Assembly: GCA_002077065.1 (NCBI GenBank)
Contig: NAJO01000003.1
Coordinates: forward strand, 1 to 64,000
Direction of reading: 5' to 3'
Source: Cryoendolithus antarcticus
Taxonomy: Eukaryota > Ascomycota > Dothideomycetes > Cladosporiales > Cladosporiaceae
Length of the DNA: 64,000 nt
Under the pieces are notes generated by a model. It saw only the letters and a program-made list of their open reading frames with translations, had not been told where the DNA came from and ran no database searches. The position numbers and the translations under genes are program-made. Every line of letters starts with the position of its first letter. Positions within the stretch are counted from its first letter, which is position 1. Positions 1 through 11,295 of this stretch are shown here, piece by piece.

Positions 1-752
1 GATGGCGCGTTGATGGCGGCGTCTAGCAAGGTCTACCATAGATCCCTTAAGGTGAAGGAGGAGGTAGACTTATTGCGAGTTAAGGGCTGGCGGAAAGGTT
101 GGACACTATGGCGAGGCAGCGGCGAGGCAAACTCTAGGGCGCTGTGTATGACTTAGGATGGTATGTGAGGATCGTCTAGGTGTCGGAGCGGTTCATGTGT
201 ATAGAGTGCGGTGATGGTGCGAGCGTGGCATCGGGTTGAAGAGCTGAGCGATGGGACGACGGCGAGGCTACAGCGAAGCGCTAAGCCGTCTGGTGGTGGT
301 GATCGTGGCAGTGACGCAGCGAAGCTAGCACGAGGCAACGGCGAGGTGGCAGTAAGATAGAAGCACGAGATCACTAGAACACGTCCACACGAGACGCACA
401 AAACGAACATTGAAAAATGGAGTTCAAAGGACCGCGATGGTACTACTGATCAACCGTCCGCGGGGGGGGGCACAAGAATTTGGTGCCTAAGCTGAAACCC
501 GAGCATCGCATGAGTCAACGATCACTTGGAGGATCTTGAGGTGACGTGCTTCTCAAGGCGCAACTGCTCGGCGATGGTCTCGTTGGAGAGCTGTCTGTAG
601 TGAGCGCCCACGTACAGAGGGTCATGCTTGCAAAGCCCCGCGTGATGACCTGGGGAGCGGAGGTTATTGGTCACAGTCCCATACAAACGACGATCGCTTG
701 TGCGGCCACGTGCGGATATGCTTCGTGAAAGACATGGTGACAGAGAGATTCG
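1..752. other. left-edge non-coding stretch with GGCGAGGC-like quasi-repeats
   Basis: I see no convincing gene here. The motif GGCGAGGC and close variants recur irregularly around 108-130, 255-275 and 335-350, and there is a run of Gs near 461-470. The motif is not regular enough to call a tandem array. A small minus-strand reading frame overlaps the right end of this stretch and is listed separately. Confidence 0.4.
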
Positions 753-755
753 CAT
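522..755 (-). CDS. possible small protein with mitochondrial-presequence-like N-terminus (77 aa)
   Basis: An uninterrupted minus-strand frame of 77 codons runs from an ATG at 755 to a TGA at 522. The first 30 or so residues are rich in Ser and Arg with almost no acidic residues, which resembles a mitochondrial targeting sequence. The second half (motifs YVGAHYRQLS and IAEQLRLEKH) looks like a compact soluble segment. I recognise no family. The frame is open further upstream, to about 1088, but that part looks random. It could equally be a chance frame. Confidence 0.25.
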   Translation of the reverse strand: MRISLSPCLSRSISARGRTSDRRLYGTVTNNLRSPGHHAGLCKHDPLYVGAHYRQLSNETIAEQLRLEKHVTSRSSK

Positions 756-1659
756 CGTTGATTGACATCTCACTTCATCCCATCTCAATCTCAATCCCCA
801 CCTGGCAAGGCAGAAGAAGCAGCAAGAAGCAGTTGGCGCATATCTGCTAAGGCATGTTTCAATCCTAGCTGCATGTGCAAGTGCCAACTCGTCTCGTGAA
901 AAGCGTTCGTGCAAGCTCATTGGCGCATCTAGAATGCCATGATTCGCTGGTGCAAAGGGGAGCAGGCGCCGCGGGCCGAGGGGAATGGCGACAAAGACTC
1001 GTCCCTGGAAGATGCTGCTTTTGCTGGGGACGCGGATTGGTGTGCGATGTGGCGTGCAGGATGCAGATGCTGTATGCAAAGGGCGCACACTGCCGAAGCG
1101 GCGTTTGTCACCCGCAGCGCCTTTTGCGACGCGACCATTTCCCCCGACTGCATGGCTTGACTTGCTGCTTATACCGAGTGTTGTGTTGCAAAGTACCCCA
1201 AAGATCGAGTTCTTTGTGCAAGATTGGGCAAGGGACGAGCTTCTCCTTCTAGACCCCTGGCCCCTTCCACACGCACCGGACCGAGCGACTCAACACACCT
1301 TCCGCCGCTGCCTCTCCCCACAAAACTCTAGCCCAGTGTGTGCAGTGCAGACCCGAAGTTGCACGGTGTGAAACGTGCCGCCGAACGCCAACGACTCGTC
1401 GCCGCCACCCCGTGCAGTGGCCCGGACGTGACGATACCCCTCTCCGCCCCATCTACCCTCTCCTACCTTCTGTCTGGCTGCAAGACCGACACCACCGCCG
1501 TCACCACAACCCCTCAGTCCCAGTCACAGCATCGCCTGGCTCATTCGTCACCCTGCACCCAGCATTGCACACGGCCAAGCCCACCACCTACATGGCCGGA
1601 CCCGCCACAGCACCCACCTGAGCCACCAATCACCGTAACACCCACACAACGCAAGCGAC
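756..1659. promoter_or_regulatory. upstream region of the Cdc24 gene, C/A-rich leader
   Basis: There is no supported gene. From about 1260 to 1650 the plus strand is strongly C/A-rich and poor in G. This is typical of the core promoter and 5' leader of housekeeping genes in filamentous ascomycetes, and it leads directly into the Cdc24 start at 1660. Reading frames in this tract (for example 1338-1916) are composition artefacts. Confidence 0.45.
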
Positions 1660-4600
1660 ATGGAAGTAGCATATGGCAATCCTTACTTGATGCGCACTCA
1701 CACTGCGCCCTCGCGAGGTCTGCAGAACCCCGCCAAGCCGACATCCAACATGAACGGCAACTACCCCCCACCGAACCCTCACATCCTCTCGCGCGCGCAT
1801 ACCTCGTCGAATCACAGCATGCAGTCAAAGGAGTCATCGCGATCCAGCGACACGACCCAGGGTACCACGAACAGCACGCTCTTTCCTCCGCCACTCGGAT
1901 CAGGACCTACGAGTAACGGCGGAGGGCCGAATGGGAATGATGTCACGCCAACGGTGAACATCATGAACAGCGTTGCGCATGCCTCTGCCTCGTTGTTTCA
2001 GGTCGGAGTTGCACTTCGCAAGCGGTTGCTGGCAGTCCCTGGCTTTGAGGAGGATCTCATGGACGAGGAGGCCGATGCGGGGGAAGACACAGATCCCGTG
2101 ACACTGCTATGGAGGTTCTTTCGACGCGGCTTCCCGCTCATATACTTGTACAATGCGCTGGAAATCAGCGCTCCATTGCAGGTCAATGCTACGCTGAAAG
2201 ATGAGAAGAAGCCGAAAGCTGCGACGCTGAAGTTCTTGCAGGCTTGCATGAATGAGCTCAAGTTCCCGCAGGATGAGTGCTTTATTGTGATGGACTTGTA
2301 TGGGGATGACACATCGGGATTTGTGAAGGTGACAAGAGTCGTAAACAGAGTGCTGGACATGCTGGTCAAGCGAGGATTGATCGATGATGTGCAGCCTACG
2401 GCGACGGACTTTGAGAATGCGAATAAGTCGTTGAAGCGGACACAACGGCAGCACATTGTCAGTGAGCTGGTCACGACCGAGAGGACGTATGTGCAGCATC
2501 TGGAGCTGCTGCAGTCGTTCCGACATCTGGTCGAGGAAAAGGGCATTATCCCTGGAGATGCGATCCACGACATCTTCCTGAACCTGAAGCCTCTTCTCGA
2601 CTTTCAACGCCGCTTCCTCATCCGAGTCGAACAGACGAACGCACTACCCGAAGAGGAGCAGAACTGGGGCAAGCTCTTCCTGCTCTACATGGACGCCTTC
2701 AAGGTTTACGAACCTTATATCGCCAATCAACGGAAATGTGAAAAGACCGTTGTAGCCGAGTACAACAAGCTCAAAGACGCAGGTGGCAGCATCGAGATGC
2801 GCCAGATGGTCGAGAGCTCCACTGCATTATACGGCTTTCTGATGAAGCCTTTCCAACGGCTGTCCAAGTATCCTTTGCTGCTCGAGGACCTGTATAAGAA
2901 GGGTGATCTAGATGAGGCGAGGAGGAATGATCTGCTTGATGGGAAGGAGGCGGCGACTAGTGTACTCAGTCGGACGAATCATGCTGTTGATCGGGAGGAG
3001 AAGGCGGAGGCTGTGCAGGAGCTGAAGCTGAGGGTTGAGGACTGGAAGGGTCATCGGGTTGAGGGTTTCGGGGAGTTGTTACTCTATGGCACATTTACTG
3101 TATTGAAGAGCGAGAACCTGGCTGTGGGCAAGGACGCGGAGCGGCAGGTTAGTGTTGCGGAGGGAGCGACAGGGAGCGCCACTGACGAGACTGGCAGTAC
3201 CACGTCTACCTGTTCGAGACGATCTTACTCTGCTGCAAAGACATCGACCCCAGCAAGCCCAAGAACAAGCTCGCCTCGAAGCCCATGGTCGACAAGCGCG
3301 GCAAGCCCAAGCTCCAACTCAAGGGCCGCATTTTCATGCAAAACGTGACTGACTTGATTTCACTGTGCAAACCAGGTATGGACCCGCATCTCTTGATAAA
3401 GAGCACCGAACGGGTATGTTGTTTGAGCATGAGACTGATCTTCGTTTGTTTGCGTAGGCTCATATACATGCCAGATTTTCTGGAAAGGCGACCCTGGCAT
3501 CGAGAACTTCATCATTCGATTTGTGAGCGAAGATATGATGAAGAAATGGGCACAGCAAATTGAAGTGCAGCGAAGTCAATTCAGAGGGCGCTCGGCAAGA
3601 AATTCGGACGGCAGTCGATTTGGTGGCACGAGTCAGACGGAGTTCGAGTTCATGCGCAACCAAAATGCGCTCGAGAATCCCTATGCGACACACGCTGAGG
3701 AGGACGAAGACGATGCCGAGACGCTGGTGGCTAGCGGGCAGCCGAGCTGGGCTAGCAGCTCACAGGCGCCGTATCACTCTAGCGCAAGCAGCCTCTCGCA
3801 GTCTCGGAACGCATCACAGACTTCGCTACGATCGCGGAGTACGACTGGAGACTCGGGAGGGCCACCATTGAGCGCTGCAGCACAATCTCGGGTGCCTCCT
3901 CCCCGGTTCCAGCCCGGCAGTCTGGCGCAGCAAACACAGCCCCAGCTGTCATTGCGGACAAGAGAGCTGCAAGCACAGATGGTATCACCAGCTGAGCGAG
4001 GCGGACCAAACGACTCGTACTTCTCACCAACACCCGAATCGCCAATGTCAAGTGCGCGGACGAGCTCGAGCTCGAGCATGTATCCTTTCCCACGCCAGCC
4101 ACTCCCACAACAAGCCCATAATGGCTACTACGACGAGCAACAAGCACATCCTCACAACCAATCACGTTTCACAGCACCTGCCATGTGTCGCCCTCCACCG
4201 AATGCGAGTAACGGCTACCCGCCGCAAGCTATGCGTGGCAACCCTCCCCGCCCAGGCGCAGGCATGCACTCGGCTCAGAGCGCCGCGCCTCGAAACCGCT
4301 CGGCCTCCTCACCGGACGTTCAAGGCCAACAACAACGCGCTCGTAATGGTGCTCCCCAGCCTCCAGTCCCCGACATGCCGCAAGCCTACAATCACCAACC
4401 TTACCCGCCTCACATGCTGCCCCGAAGCCAATCAAATTCGCCCTCGCTCGCGCAGCAGCAGCGAGCACCCTCGCAATCCCCGCAGATGGTCCGCTCCGGC
4501 AGACAAGGCTCGCATCAAGAGCCCAGTCCAACGAATGGTCCCTATCCGAACTATCCACTTAGCAGCACCCCCCTCTCCCGCACCACCACACCCTCCTCCT

Positions 4601-4947
4601 CCACCGGCCCTCCGGCCCCAACCCAACTCAAAGTCAAAGTCCACGCGCCCTCCGCGGCGCAAGTCCTCACCCTCGTCGTGCCCGTCAACATCTCCTACCA
4701 GAGTCTCAAAGACCGCATTGACGCTAAGCTGCAGCGGAGCACGAATTTGAGTCTAGGGAGTGGGGCGGGGAAGAGTACGGGGGAGAATGTGGTCAAGTTG
4801 AAGTATCTTGATGATGAGGATTATGTTACTATTCAGACGGATGAGGATGTTGCGGAGGCGTTTGAGAGTTGGACGAAGGGCGGGGATGGTGGGGAGGGAG
4901 GGAGTGGGATGGGGATGGGGGAGGTGGAGTTGTTTTGTCAGAGATGA
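1660..4947 (+). CDS. cdc24: Cdc24-type Rho/Cdc42 guanine nucleotide exchange factor
   Basis: This is the GEF that loads Cdc42 (and Rac) with GTP at sites of polarised growth. I model three exons, 1660-3147, 3198-3375 and 3458-4947, with introns of 50 and 82 nt, giving 1051 aa. Residues 1-100 are a Ser/Pro/Asn-rich tail. Residues 100-250 match the Cdc24 calponin-like region. A DH domain spans about 265-445 (ERTYVQHLELLQ, FLMKPFQRLSKYPLLLEDL), followed by a PH domain split by both introns, where joining restores YHVYLFETILLCCK and YTCQIFWKG. A long Ser/Pro/Gln-rich linker leads to a C-terminal PB1 domain in the last ~108 residues (KLKYLDDEDYVTIQTDEDV). In yeast the PB1 domain binds the scaffold Bem1. 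The start is the first ATG of the frame after a C-rich leader; a later ATG in the disordered tail is possible. Confidence 0.95.
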
Positions 4948-4980
4948 TGCAGCGCTTGGAGGAGTAGATTGATGGGATGC

Positions 4981-5247
4981 TTATGAGCAAGGAAAGACTT
5001 CATGGCTCACGCAGTGAGGCGGCTGCTCGGTCGTCACGCCACGACGATGAAGAATCACGGCAGATGGGCAGTCCTGGTTGAAAGCCAAGCAAGGGCCGTG
5101 GCACTCTTGAGGCTTGGCAATGCATTCACTGCTGTGTGAGATGAGCTGTGAACCGTCGGCGCATTTCATGAAGCGTGGAACGGTGAACGACATTGGCACG
5201 CGAGACGGGCGGACAGACATTGCTTGAGGGACGCGAAGGACATGCAT
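4981..5247 (-). CDS. possible small cysteine-rich protein (88 aa)
   Basis: An 88-codon minus-strand frame starts at the ATG at 5247 and ends in TAA at 4981, only 33 bp from the Cdc24 stop on the opposite strand. The last 62 residues contain seven cysteines at moderately regular spacing (KCADG, SECIAKPQECHGPC, NQDCPS, PHCVS, FPCS), which resembles small secreted fungal proteins. No hydrophobic signal peptide is visible in the frame, so a secretion signal would need an upstream exon that I could not find. I recognise no family. Four in-frame ATGs precede the cysteine block, so the start is uncertain. Confidence 0.3.
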   Translation of the reverse strand: MHVLRVPQAMSVRPSRVPMSFTVPRFMKCADGSQLISHSSECIAKPQECHGPCLAFNQDCPSAVILHRRGVTTEQPPHCVSHEVFPCS

Positions 5248-5797
5248 GAACGATGATATGAGATGACAGACGCGACTTTGTTCCTGAATCTGGCGGGAAA
5301 GAGTCGGGAAGGGATTTCGACCCGCGAGACCAACTAGCTAGGCGAGAGAACTTTGCTAGAGGCGAGGCTATGTGTGATGAAATCAAGATCTACCTACCTA
5401 CCCTACGTCAATGTCGGTGTGATGGTGAATTTGGATCTCATTCGTGACGCCTTCTCGAGCATTGCAGCCTACGTTCTGCCAGAAGTCCGAACACGTCTAC
5501 AGAGCGACTTTTTAGTCGAAGCACCTACCGAGCGCGCCACGACAAAGAATACTCTGTCCAAATGCCCTTGCAAGAGTGGCCCATTTGCGAGACGTTTCGA
5601 TGCATCGCCAGACCGTCGCGCTCCCAGCGACGCAACGGGAGCAGAACGACACTCGTAGCTAAAACGATGGTAGCATATGCTCCTTTTACCTAGAAGCGTG
5701 GAGGTAGGTAAGATGCGTAGTAGCGTCGCTGGAGGCAAAACAGGGAATTACCCAGTCACTATTCTGTATTCTGTACTCTGTTGGCCAGAGGGCCGAG
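5248..5797. other. intergenic, with TACC tandem motifs
   Basis: No gene is seen. A short tandem TACC run lies at 5391-5406, and its reverse complement motif (GGTAGGTA) lies at 5702-5710. Similar TAGGTAGGT motifs recur upstream of the amidase gene at about 53894-53904. Confidence 0.4.
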
Positions 5798-7570
5798 CTA
5801 CTTGACGCCCAGTCCCACGAGCACCAGCAGTGCTACATTCATGATCACCACGACTAGCCAGATCACCACTCCCAACACCGCCACGAACCAATGATTTCGC
5901 ATTTTCACCAACCCGCCTACTTCCCCGTTCTCCCCTTCCCGCACTTCGACGCTCATGAACTTGTCCCGGCACGTGAAGTAGATCACCGGCGCTGAGACGA
6001 AGGGCAAAATGACCGAGAGCGCCACCTGACTCCCTTGCAACGCTGCGGAGAGACCTTTGCCGCCCACCGCGCCGGCAATGATTATGGAGGGGACGATTGA
6101 GATGGAGCGTGTCATGAGCCGTCTCAACCACGGCCTTATCCTCAAATTCAACTGCCCTTCTGACACCATCTGTCCCGCAATCGTGCACACGATCCCCGCG
6201 CTCGTGCCACTCAGCAGTAACGCCAATGCGAACACCGTGCCCGCGACCGGCGCCAGTGTCGAGGCTAGCAGCGCGTGTATCCCGAAGAGATCAGCGTCCT
6301 CGGCGCCAGGGGTGTTGTAGAGCGCTGCGCCGGCTACAATCAGGATGGCGGAGTTCACGAAGAGCGCGAAGGTGAAGAGGCAGAGGGATAGCTCGACTAT
6401 GCTGTAGGTCAGGCAGCTGTGGATTGCTGTGAGGGAAGGGCGGTATTTGGGTTCGTTTTCGTCGGTGTTTGAGTTTGTTGAGGTTTCGGTCTCGGTGTGG
6501 TTTGGTGCTGCGTCCGGCGCGGCTACCGGTGGCATGTGCACGCGGTCGAAGTCCTTCAGTCGTGCCTGTATGATGCCAGAGCCAAGATAGAGCGAGTGCG
6601 GCATTACTGTCGCGCCCAAGATTCCGCAGGCTTGGTACAGCCCCTTGCTCTCGACTAACGCTTTGGAGGGGAGATACCCGGCGAAGACCTCGCGTGCCGA
6701 GGTCATCGAGCGGTCGATCATGGAGAGCTGGAAGCAGAAGCAGATTACGACGCCGAGGACTAGGAGCATGACAAATAATTCAAAGGCGCGGAGACCGCGT
6801 AAGGAGCCAGTTGTGGGGCGGTAGAAGAGCAGGATGAAGAGGACGTCTACGATTGAGATTGCGCAGCCTGCTACGAGTGGAATTTTGAGTAGGAGGTTTA
6901 GGGCGATGGCTGTGCCTATTACCTCTGCTATGTCAGTAGCGATGATTGCAGACTCGGCGAAGAAGTAGAGGACGTAGTTCAGCCATGGTGGACAGTGAGC
7001 TTTAATCATCTCGGCTAGATTCATTCCTGTGACTGAGCCGAGTTTGATGCAGAGCGATTGCAGGAAGATTGCAAAGAGGTTTGAGAGTAGGATCATAAAA
7101 AGTAGGCGGAAGCGGTAGGACGCTCCGGCTGCGACGTCCGTGGCGTAGTTCCCGGGGTCGATGTAGGCTACTGAGACCATGAAGCCGGGACCGATGAATT
7201 TGCTGAATTTGGTGAGGATGCAGGCGAGAGAGCGGGCAGAAGAGCGAAGGTGGTCGAGTGGCGTGAGAGGCTTGGGATGTCCGATATCGTTGACAGAAGG
7301 CGAAGTGCTGCCCCTGCCTCCGGATCTTCCAGTATCGCGCTTCACGCTCACGCCCTCCCCCTTCTCGCCCGCCAGCGAAGGCGGTCGCAGTGTGACTGAC
7401 TCCTCTCGTGGTGCATCCTGATCTTTCTCGTCCAATCGATGACTTCTCAGCGATCGAGCGTTCGCTATCCGGCCGAAATCGCTCCGTGTTGTGAGGTCCG
7501 AGGCCATGGCCGACGGACTTTGATTCATGCCATCCCCAACTATTGGATCTGTACGGCTAGGGCAGTTCAT
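5798..7570 (-). CDS. NRAMP-family divalent metal (Mn2+/Fe2+) transporter
   Basis: Single-exon gene of 590 aa, related to yeast Smf1/2/3, which are proton-coupled manganese/iron importers of the plasma membrane, endosome or vacuole. Residues 1-115 form a charged cytosolic tail. The NRAMP signature follows: the TM1 metal-binding motif DPGN at 138-141 within VAYIDPGNYATD, and the TM6 motif MPHSLYLGS near residue 323. About eleven hydrophobic helices are visible. A Thr/Asn-rich loop (ETETSTNSNTDENEP) lies between TM6 and TM7. Both metal-ligand motifs are intact, so the protein should be functional. The sequence does not show which Smf paralogue it corresponds to. The start is the first ATG; further in-frame ATGs at residues 15 and 22 are alternatives. 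Confidence 0.93.
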   Translation of the reverse strand: MNCPSRTDPIVGDGMNQSPSAMASDLTTRSDFGRIANARSLRSHRLDEKDQDAPREESVTLRPPSLAGEKGEGVSVKRDTGRSGGRGSTSPSVNDIGHPKPLTPLDHLRSSARSLACILTKFSKFIGPGFMVSVAYIDPGNYATDVAAGASYRFRLLFMILLSNLFAIFLQSLCIKLGSVTGMNLAEMIKAHCPPWLNYVLYFFAESAIIATDIAEVIGTAIALNLLLKIPLVAGCAISIVDVLFILLFYRPTTGSLRGLRAFELFVMLLVLGVVICFCFQLSMIDRSMTSAREVFAGYLPSKALVESKGLYQACGILGATVMPHSLYLGSGIIQARLKDFDRVHMPPVAAPDAAPNHTETETSTNSNTDENEPKYRPSLTAIHSCLTYSIVELSLCLFTFALFVNSAILIVAGAALYNTPGAEDADLFGIHALLASTLAPVAGTVFALALLLSGTSAGIVCTIAGQMVSEGQLNLRIRPWLRRLMTRSISIVPSIIIAGAVGGKGLSAALQGSQVALSVILPFVSAPVIYFTCRDKFMSVEVREGENGEVGGLVKMRNHWFVAVLGVVIWLVVVIMNVALLVLVGLGVK

Positions 7571-8947
7571 GATGCCGTGACCTGGCTTTTCGTATATTCG
7601 TTGTCGGCGTTTATGTCGTTCTTGCTACGCGCAAATGGCGGTGCAAGGGATGTGTTCCAGTTCGATGAGATCACAGCGAGGCAGTGTATGAGATGCCGCG
7701 ACGCGGTACAGAAGAGGAAGAGAACGAGTGTGAAAGAGAGGTACTCAGGTCATTCGCACGGTTTACTACTGTCTTAGCAGCAAACGCAATGTCAAGGTCG
7801 ACACTAATGGTCATTGGGTGACGTTCCTGCCTTGAAGGCATTCAAAGCCGCGGCGCCCGACATTCCCCGATGACTCTCGCGGAGGGGAAGGGTAACCATC
7901 GAAGCTGCCGCGAGTCTGGCCATGGCGCCAGACAAAGAGACTGATGGCGCTGTCATCAGCTGACGCGTCGTTGTAAGATCAGACACCAAGACAAAACGGA
8001 TGTCAGATGTGAAATGGGACGGTGATGTTGGTTGTTTGTTATGCGCCTGCAGGTGAGAGATAGGGCTGACTAAGGCACGACGGGCAAAGCGGACACGTGA
8101 TCTGATGAGAAACCCATCGAAGTTTGGATTGTGGTCTCGGAAGCAGTGAGCCTACTTCGCCGACTACTTCGCGAAGGTTTGATTGTGGCTCTTCAGCCTT
8201 GTCGCCGTCTGCCAACACGGCACAATTCGCCTGCATTGTCTTATGTGGACCCCGTCTGCTGACCTCAGTCCTATGCGTCTAGCCGCTATGGAAGGCTGCA
8301 TATGTGCACAACGGCCCTGGTCTTCGACGCAACGCGGTACTGCAATATGGACAAGACCCGTCCCTGTGTACCGGGACACTTGTGCAGATCTATCGCATTC
8401 CAGTCTCAGGGCTCGGTGAGATCACATCGCGACTTAAGTTCGCAAGGCGACTAGCGTGCAGCACTCTCGATACCAGTGGCGGGCAGGTCGCTGGTCACGC
8501 GGTCTTCTCTGCGAAGGCTTTTGATTGTTTTGGATGAAATCGGTATCCTGTGGATGCTTCTTAGGGGGTTGTCGTTGGTACCGATTAGCCGCTCAAGCGT
8601 TCCGCGGTTACGACCACGGACGCATCTGCAGCGTGTGTCACGCCACCTAAGGTAGCTCTCCCCGGTTTTTACACATTCCAAAGATCGTGCTCCCACTCAA
8701 ACTGGCCGGGAAGTGTGCTCGTGCCCATAATCACATTGTGCACCACGAGCCTGACCAGATGAAACCTGTGGCCGTGCGACCTCCGCATTGATTGGGGTCG
8801 GGGCGGCGAACCCGACTCGTCGGTGCACGGTATCTGCTTCAATCCCAAGAGTCCCGATATAAGTTCCGATCGCGTGGCACGAGAAAGTTCGAACTTCATC
8901 ATTGGTGTCCGTGGGATGTATACGACAAGCGTTGGTCGTTGAGCGCA
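7571..8947. other. gene-poor stretch upstream of the NRAMP gene
   Basis: No intact gene. The part next to 7571 is presumably the NRAMP promoter. A minus-strand frame at 8669-8902 (78 codons, ending near FEWEHDLWNV) is coding-like in composition. It could be a further 3' exon of the cryptic gene at 8948-9877, but I could not join it convincingly. Confidence 0.35.
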
Positions 8948-9877
8948 CTATGGCAGTATGCGGGTTTCACTACCAACTAGATGATGCAATTTTGTGGTCC
9001 CAGCATCTAAAGGAACTCCTGGTTTGCAGTCATTGACTTCCACGACCTCGATTCGCAGTATCGTTAGATGGCGTTTCGAAAGTACGTCGAGAATCATGAC
9101 GACGTGGTACCCGTTCCTGACGAGGTCGTGGTATTCGTCTTCCGAGTCATCGTGTATTGAGGTGAGGTCGACTGCCTGCAGTCACCTGTGTCGTGTCAGA
9201 GCCGAATTGAGCTTCCAACGAAATGAAACACTGACCACACTTCTCGGTCAACCGACATTCGATGGCAACAACATTCGGCGCGCAGCGCTTATGTGTTTCT
9301 TGGTATTTGACGCCTGTGAAGCGTCAGCTAATTCTCTTGTGGAGAGAACGTTTACTCTTGTTTGTCTTACACCTGTGCGATACTTAGTAGACTGTTGATA
9401 TGAGTACCGAAAGCGGACTTACCAAGCGCGGACAGTGAAGCGAAGGTGACCGCACGCATACTCCACCTGCGTATAATCGCACATTGCGGTTGGAGTGGTG
9501 CCAGTAACGTGAAGGGATCTGAGTGTGAATCACCAGACAAAGCGATCAGGAAATCTGAGTTATTCGAGGGACTGATGTCCACTCGACTATAGCATGCCTC
9601 ACAGTGTGCGATAGCGAACAATGCGGTAGTGACCAGGATTGACCTCCGCAGGGATCCAGGACAGCCTAGCTATCTAGTTCTGAAACCTCAAGGGTCGTAC
9701 ATGGTACTCCTCGTGTGCAGTGACAGCCGCAGAGGCGGCCGGGGTAAATCTGATGTGTTCCAATGTGACGCCGGGATTGAGTTGTGCAATCGATCGCACC
9801 ACGCTGACGATTTGAGACAATATGAATAGGGTGGCTTTAGGAGAAGAACTAAACCGCACTGTCGGGTCCATAGCCAT
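8948..9877 (-). CDS. cryptic four-exon gene, unknown function (229 aa model)
   Basis: No single long frame exists here, but four minus-strand blocks join in phase: 9877-9708, 9643-9423, 9313-9239 and 9171-8948. The introns are 64, 109 and 67 nt and the exons total 690 nt. The 109-nt intron has a consensus GTAAGT donor and a CTGAC branch site just before a CACAG acceptor. The first intron's acceptor is weak. The predicted protein is Leu/Val-rich and has an acidic patch (IHDDSEDEYHDL) followed by an alternating hydrophobic segment (LTILRIEVVEVNDC), reminiscent of the repeat part of fungal F-box/LRR-like proteins. No F-box is visible. A 3' exon could extend the model past the TAG at 8948, through a donor at 8973. 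I do not recognise the family, and a decaying gene is possible. Confidence 0.4.
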
Positions 9878-11295
9878 GTTTAGCACGCATCATCGGCATT
9901 GCAGATTGGATTGAAGAAAGTGCCGGAGATCAGATTCAACAAGAGCCGAGTCCGTGATGCACGCTAGCAGCGAGTACGGAGAATTTGATCGATCTGAGGG
10001 CGAAATGGAGCGAGCCCGACGCAATCATGCCACCCCTAGGCTGTCATTCGCGGCATAAGACTAGCTTGACCGCCTGGCAGTGGTCGTTACTCCCCTCGTG
10101 GATCGGATCTTCCATGTAGCGCCAGAGCCTCGGGTCAGCAACGTCTGGAAACTGCCTCAAGGATCTTGAGCCACAGGTTTACGAGTCTGCAAATCATTGG
10201 CCGCCGTCCTATCAGGATAGTCTGGCCAGCTCCGCAGGACAATGATCAAACCTACTTCTCACCGGTTGGTTGTCGAGTAGAGCATCGGCCCTGTGGGTGA
10301 TCCTGCCATTTTGCCGGCGTCCAGCCAGACCAGCCCGGCTGCTGACGATCAGGTTTGTATCACCGTGCTAGTGATGGCGTCCACAGTACCCCGGCCGTGC
10401 GCGTTCAGGGCTGCATGTGCGCACAGCCACGGTGGATGCACGTACCGAGTTCTCCAGCAGAGCGGTGGCGACGCCAACATCTGTTTACGCTTTCAAACGT
10501 CTCGATCTTGTTACGATCCTGAGCACGATCGATTCGCCTCGGCAATGGCTCTAGACTCAGACCGCGGTCAAGTCCGGACAACGACGAGCCTTCCAAATCG
10601 GCACCCAGTCTCGCGATGCACAGGATCCTTCGCTTGACGACTGAGACAATGCTAGCGCTGCCGGCAATCATACCGATGCGAAACTTCAAGCCGTGAGCCA
10701 CGAGCCGAGACCAGGGCTGACGAGTCAACATCCTAGTACCGTGGCAAGGTTTTGCGACCTGGCAAACATGACAATTTCATTCTTCTCATGTACTGTCTAC
10801 CGCCTACACGGCCAGCAAAGACCCTGAAAACATTGAAATGTGACAGGTCATATAGCCGTACGTGCATCTCCAGCCGTCCGGCTGCATGGGTATGGTGTTC
10901 TTCCCGAGTCAAGACACGATAATCGATTTAGCGAAGCTGTGGGAGCGAGGTGGTTTTCGAGTCGCGCCCATCAGCCATGTGAGACCTCAAGATGTTATGC
11001 TACGTCTCTGGCCATCGCCGCTTCCCTTCGAATGAATGCCAAGCTTTTTGGCTCGTGATGCATACCTCGACCTCACTTGCTCATTCAACGCACAGAACGT
11101 AGAAACCGAGGCTCTACGACGAGCTTTCGACGAGGGTAAATGACTACAGCTCGAGCCTTGCTAGCATGCAATCCTCGGGATCAGCTTACGTACATACAAG
11201 TACCGTACAGTGATCCGATGCACGCCCCCACCGGCGCTCAACACTCGCACTCCATATTTACACAGCCACTAGCAGCCTGCTACAACCTTGCGATC
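9878..11295. other. gene-poor stretch with one coding-like block
   Basis: No intact gene. One minus-strand block at 10047-10178 is open for 44 codons and protein-like (DPRLWRYMEDPIHEG). It may be a 5' exon of the gene at 8948-9877 or a remnant. Other frames here look random. Confidence 0.35.

Noticed and set aside
1338..1916. 192-codon frame overlapping the Cdc24 start
   Set aside because: Low-complexity Pro/Ser/Thr/Gln product of the C/A-rich leader, in a different frame from Cdc24.
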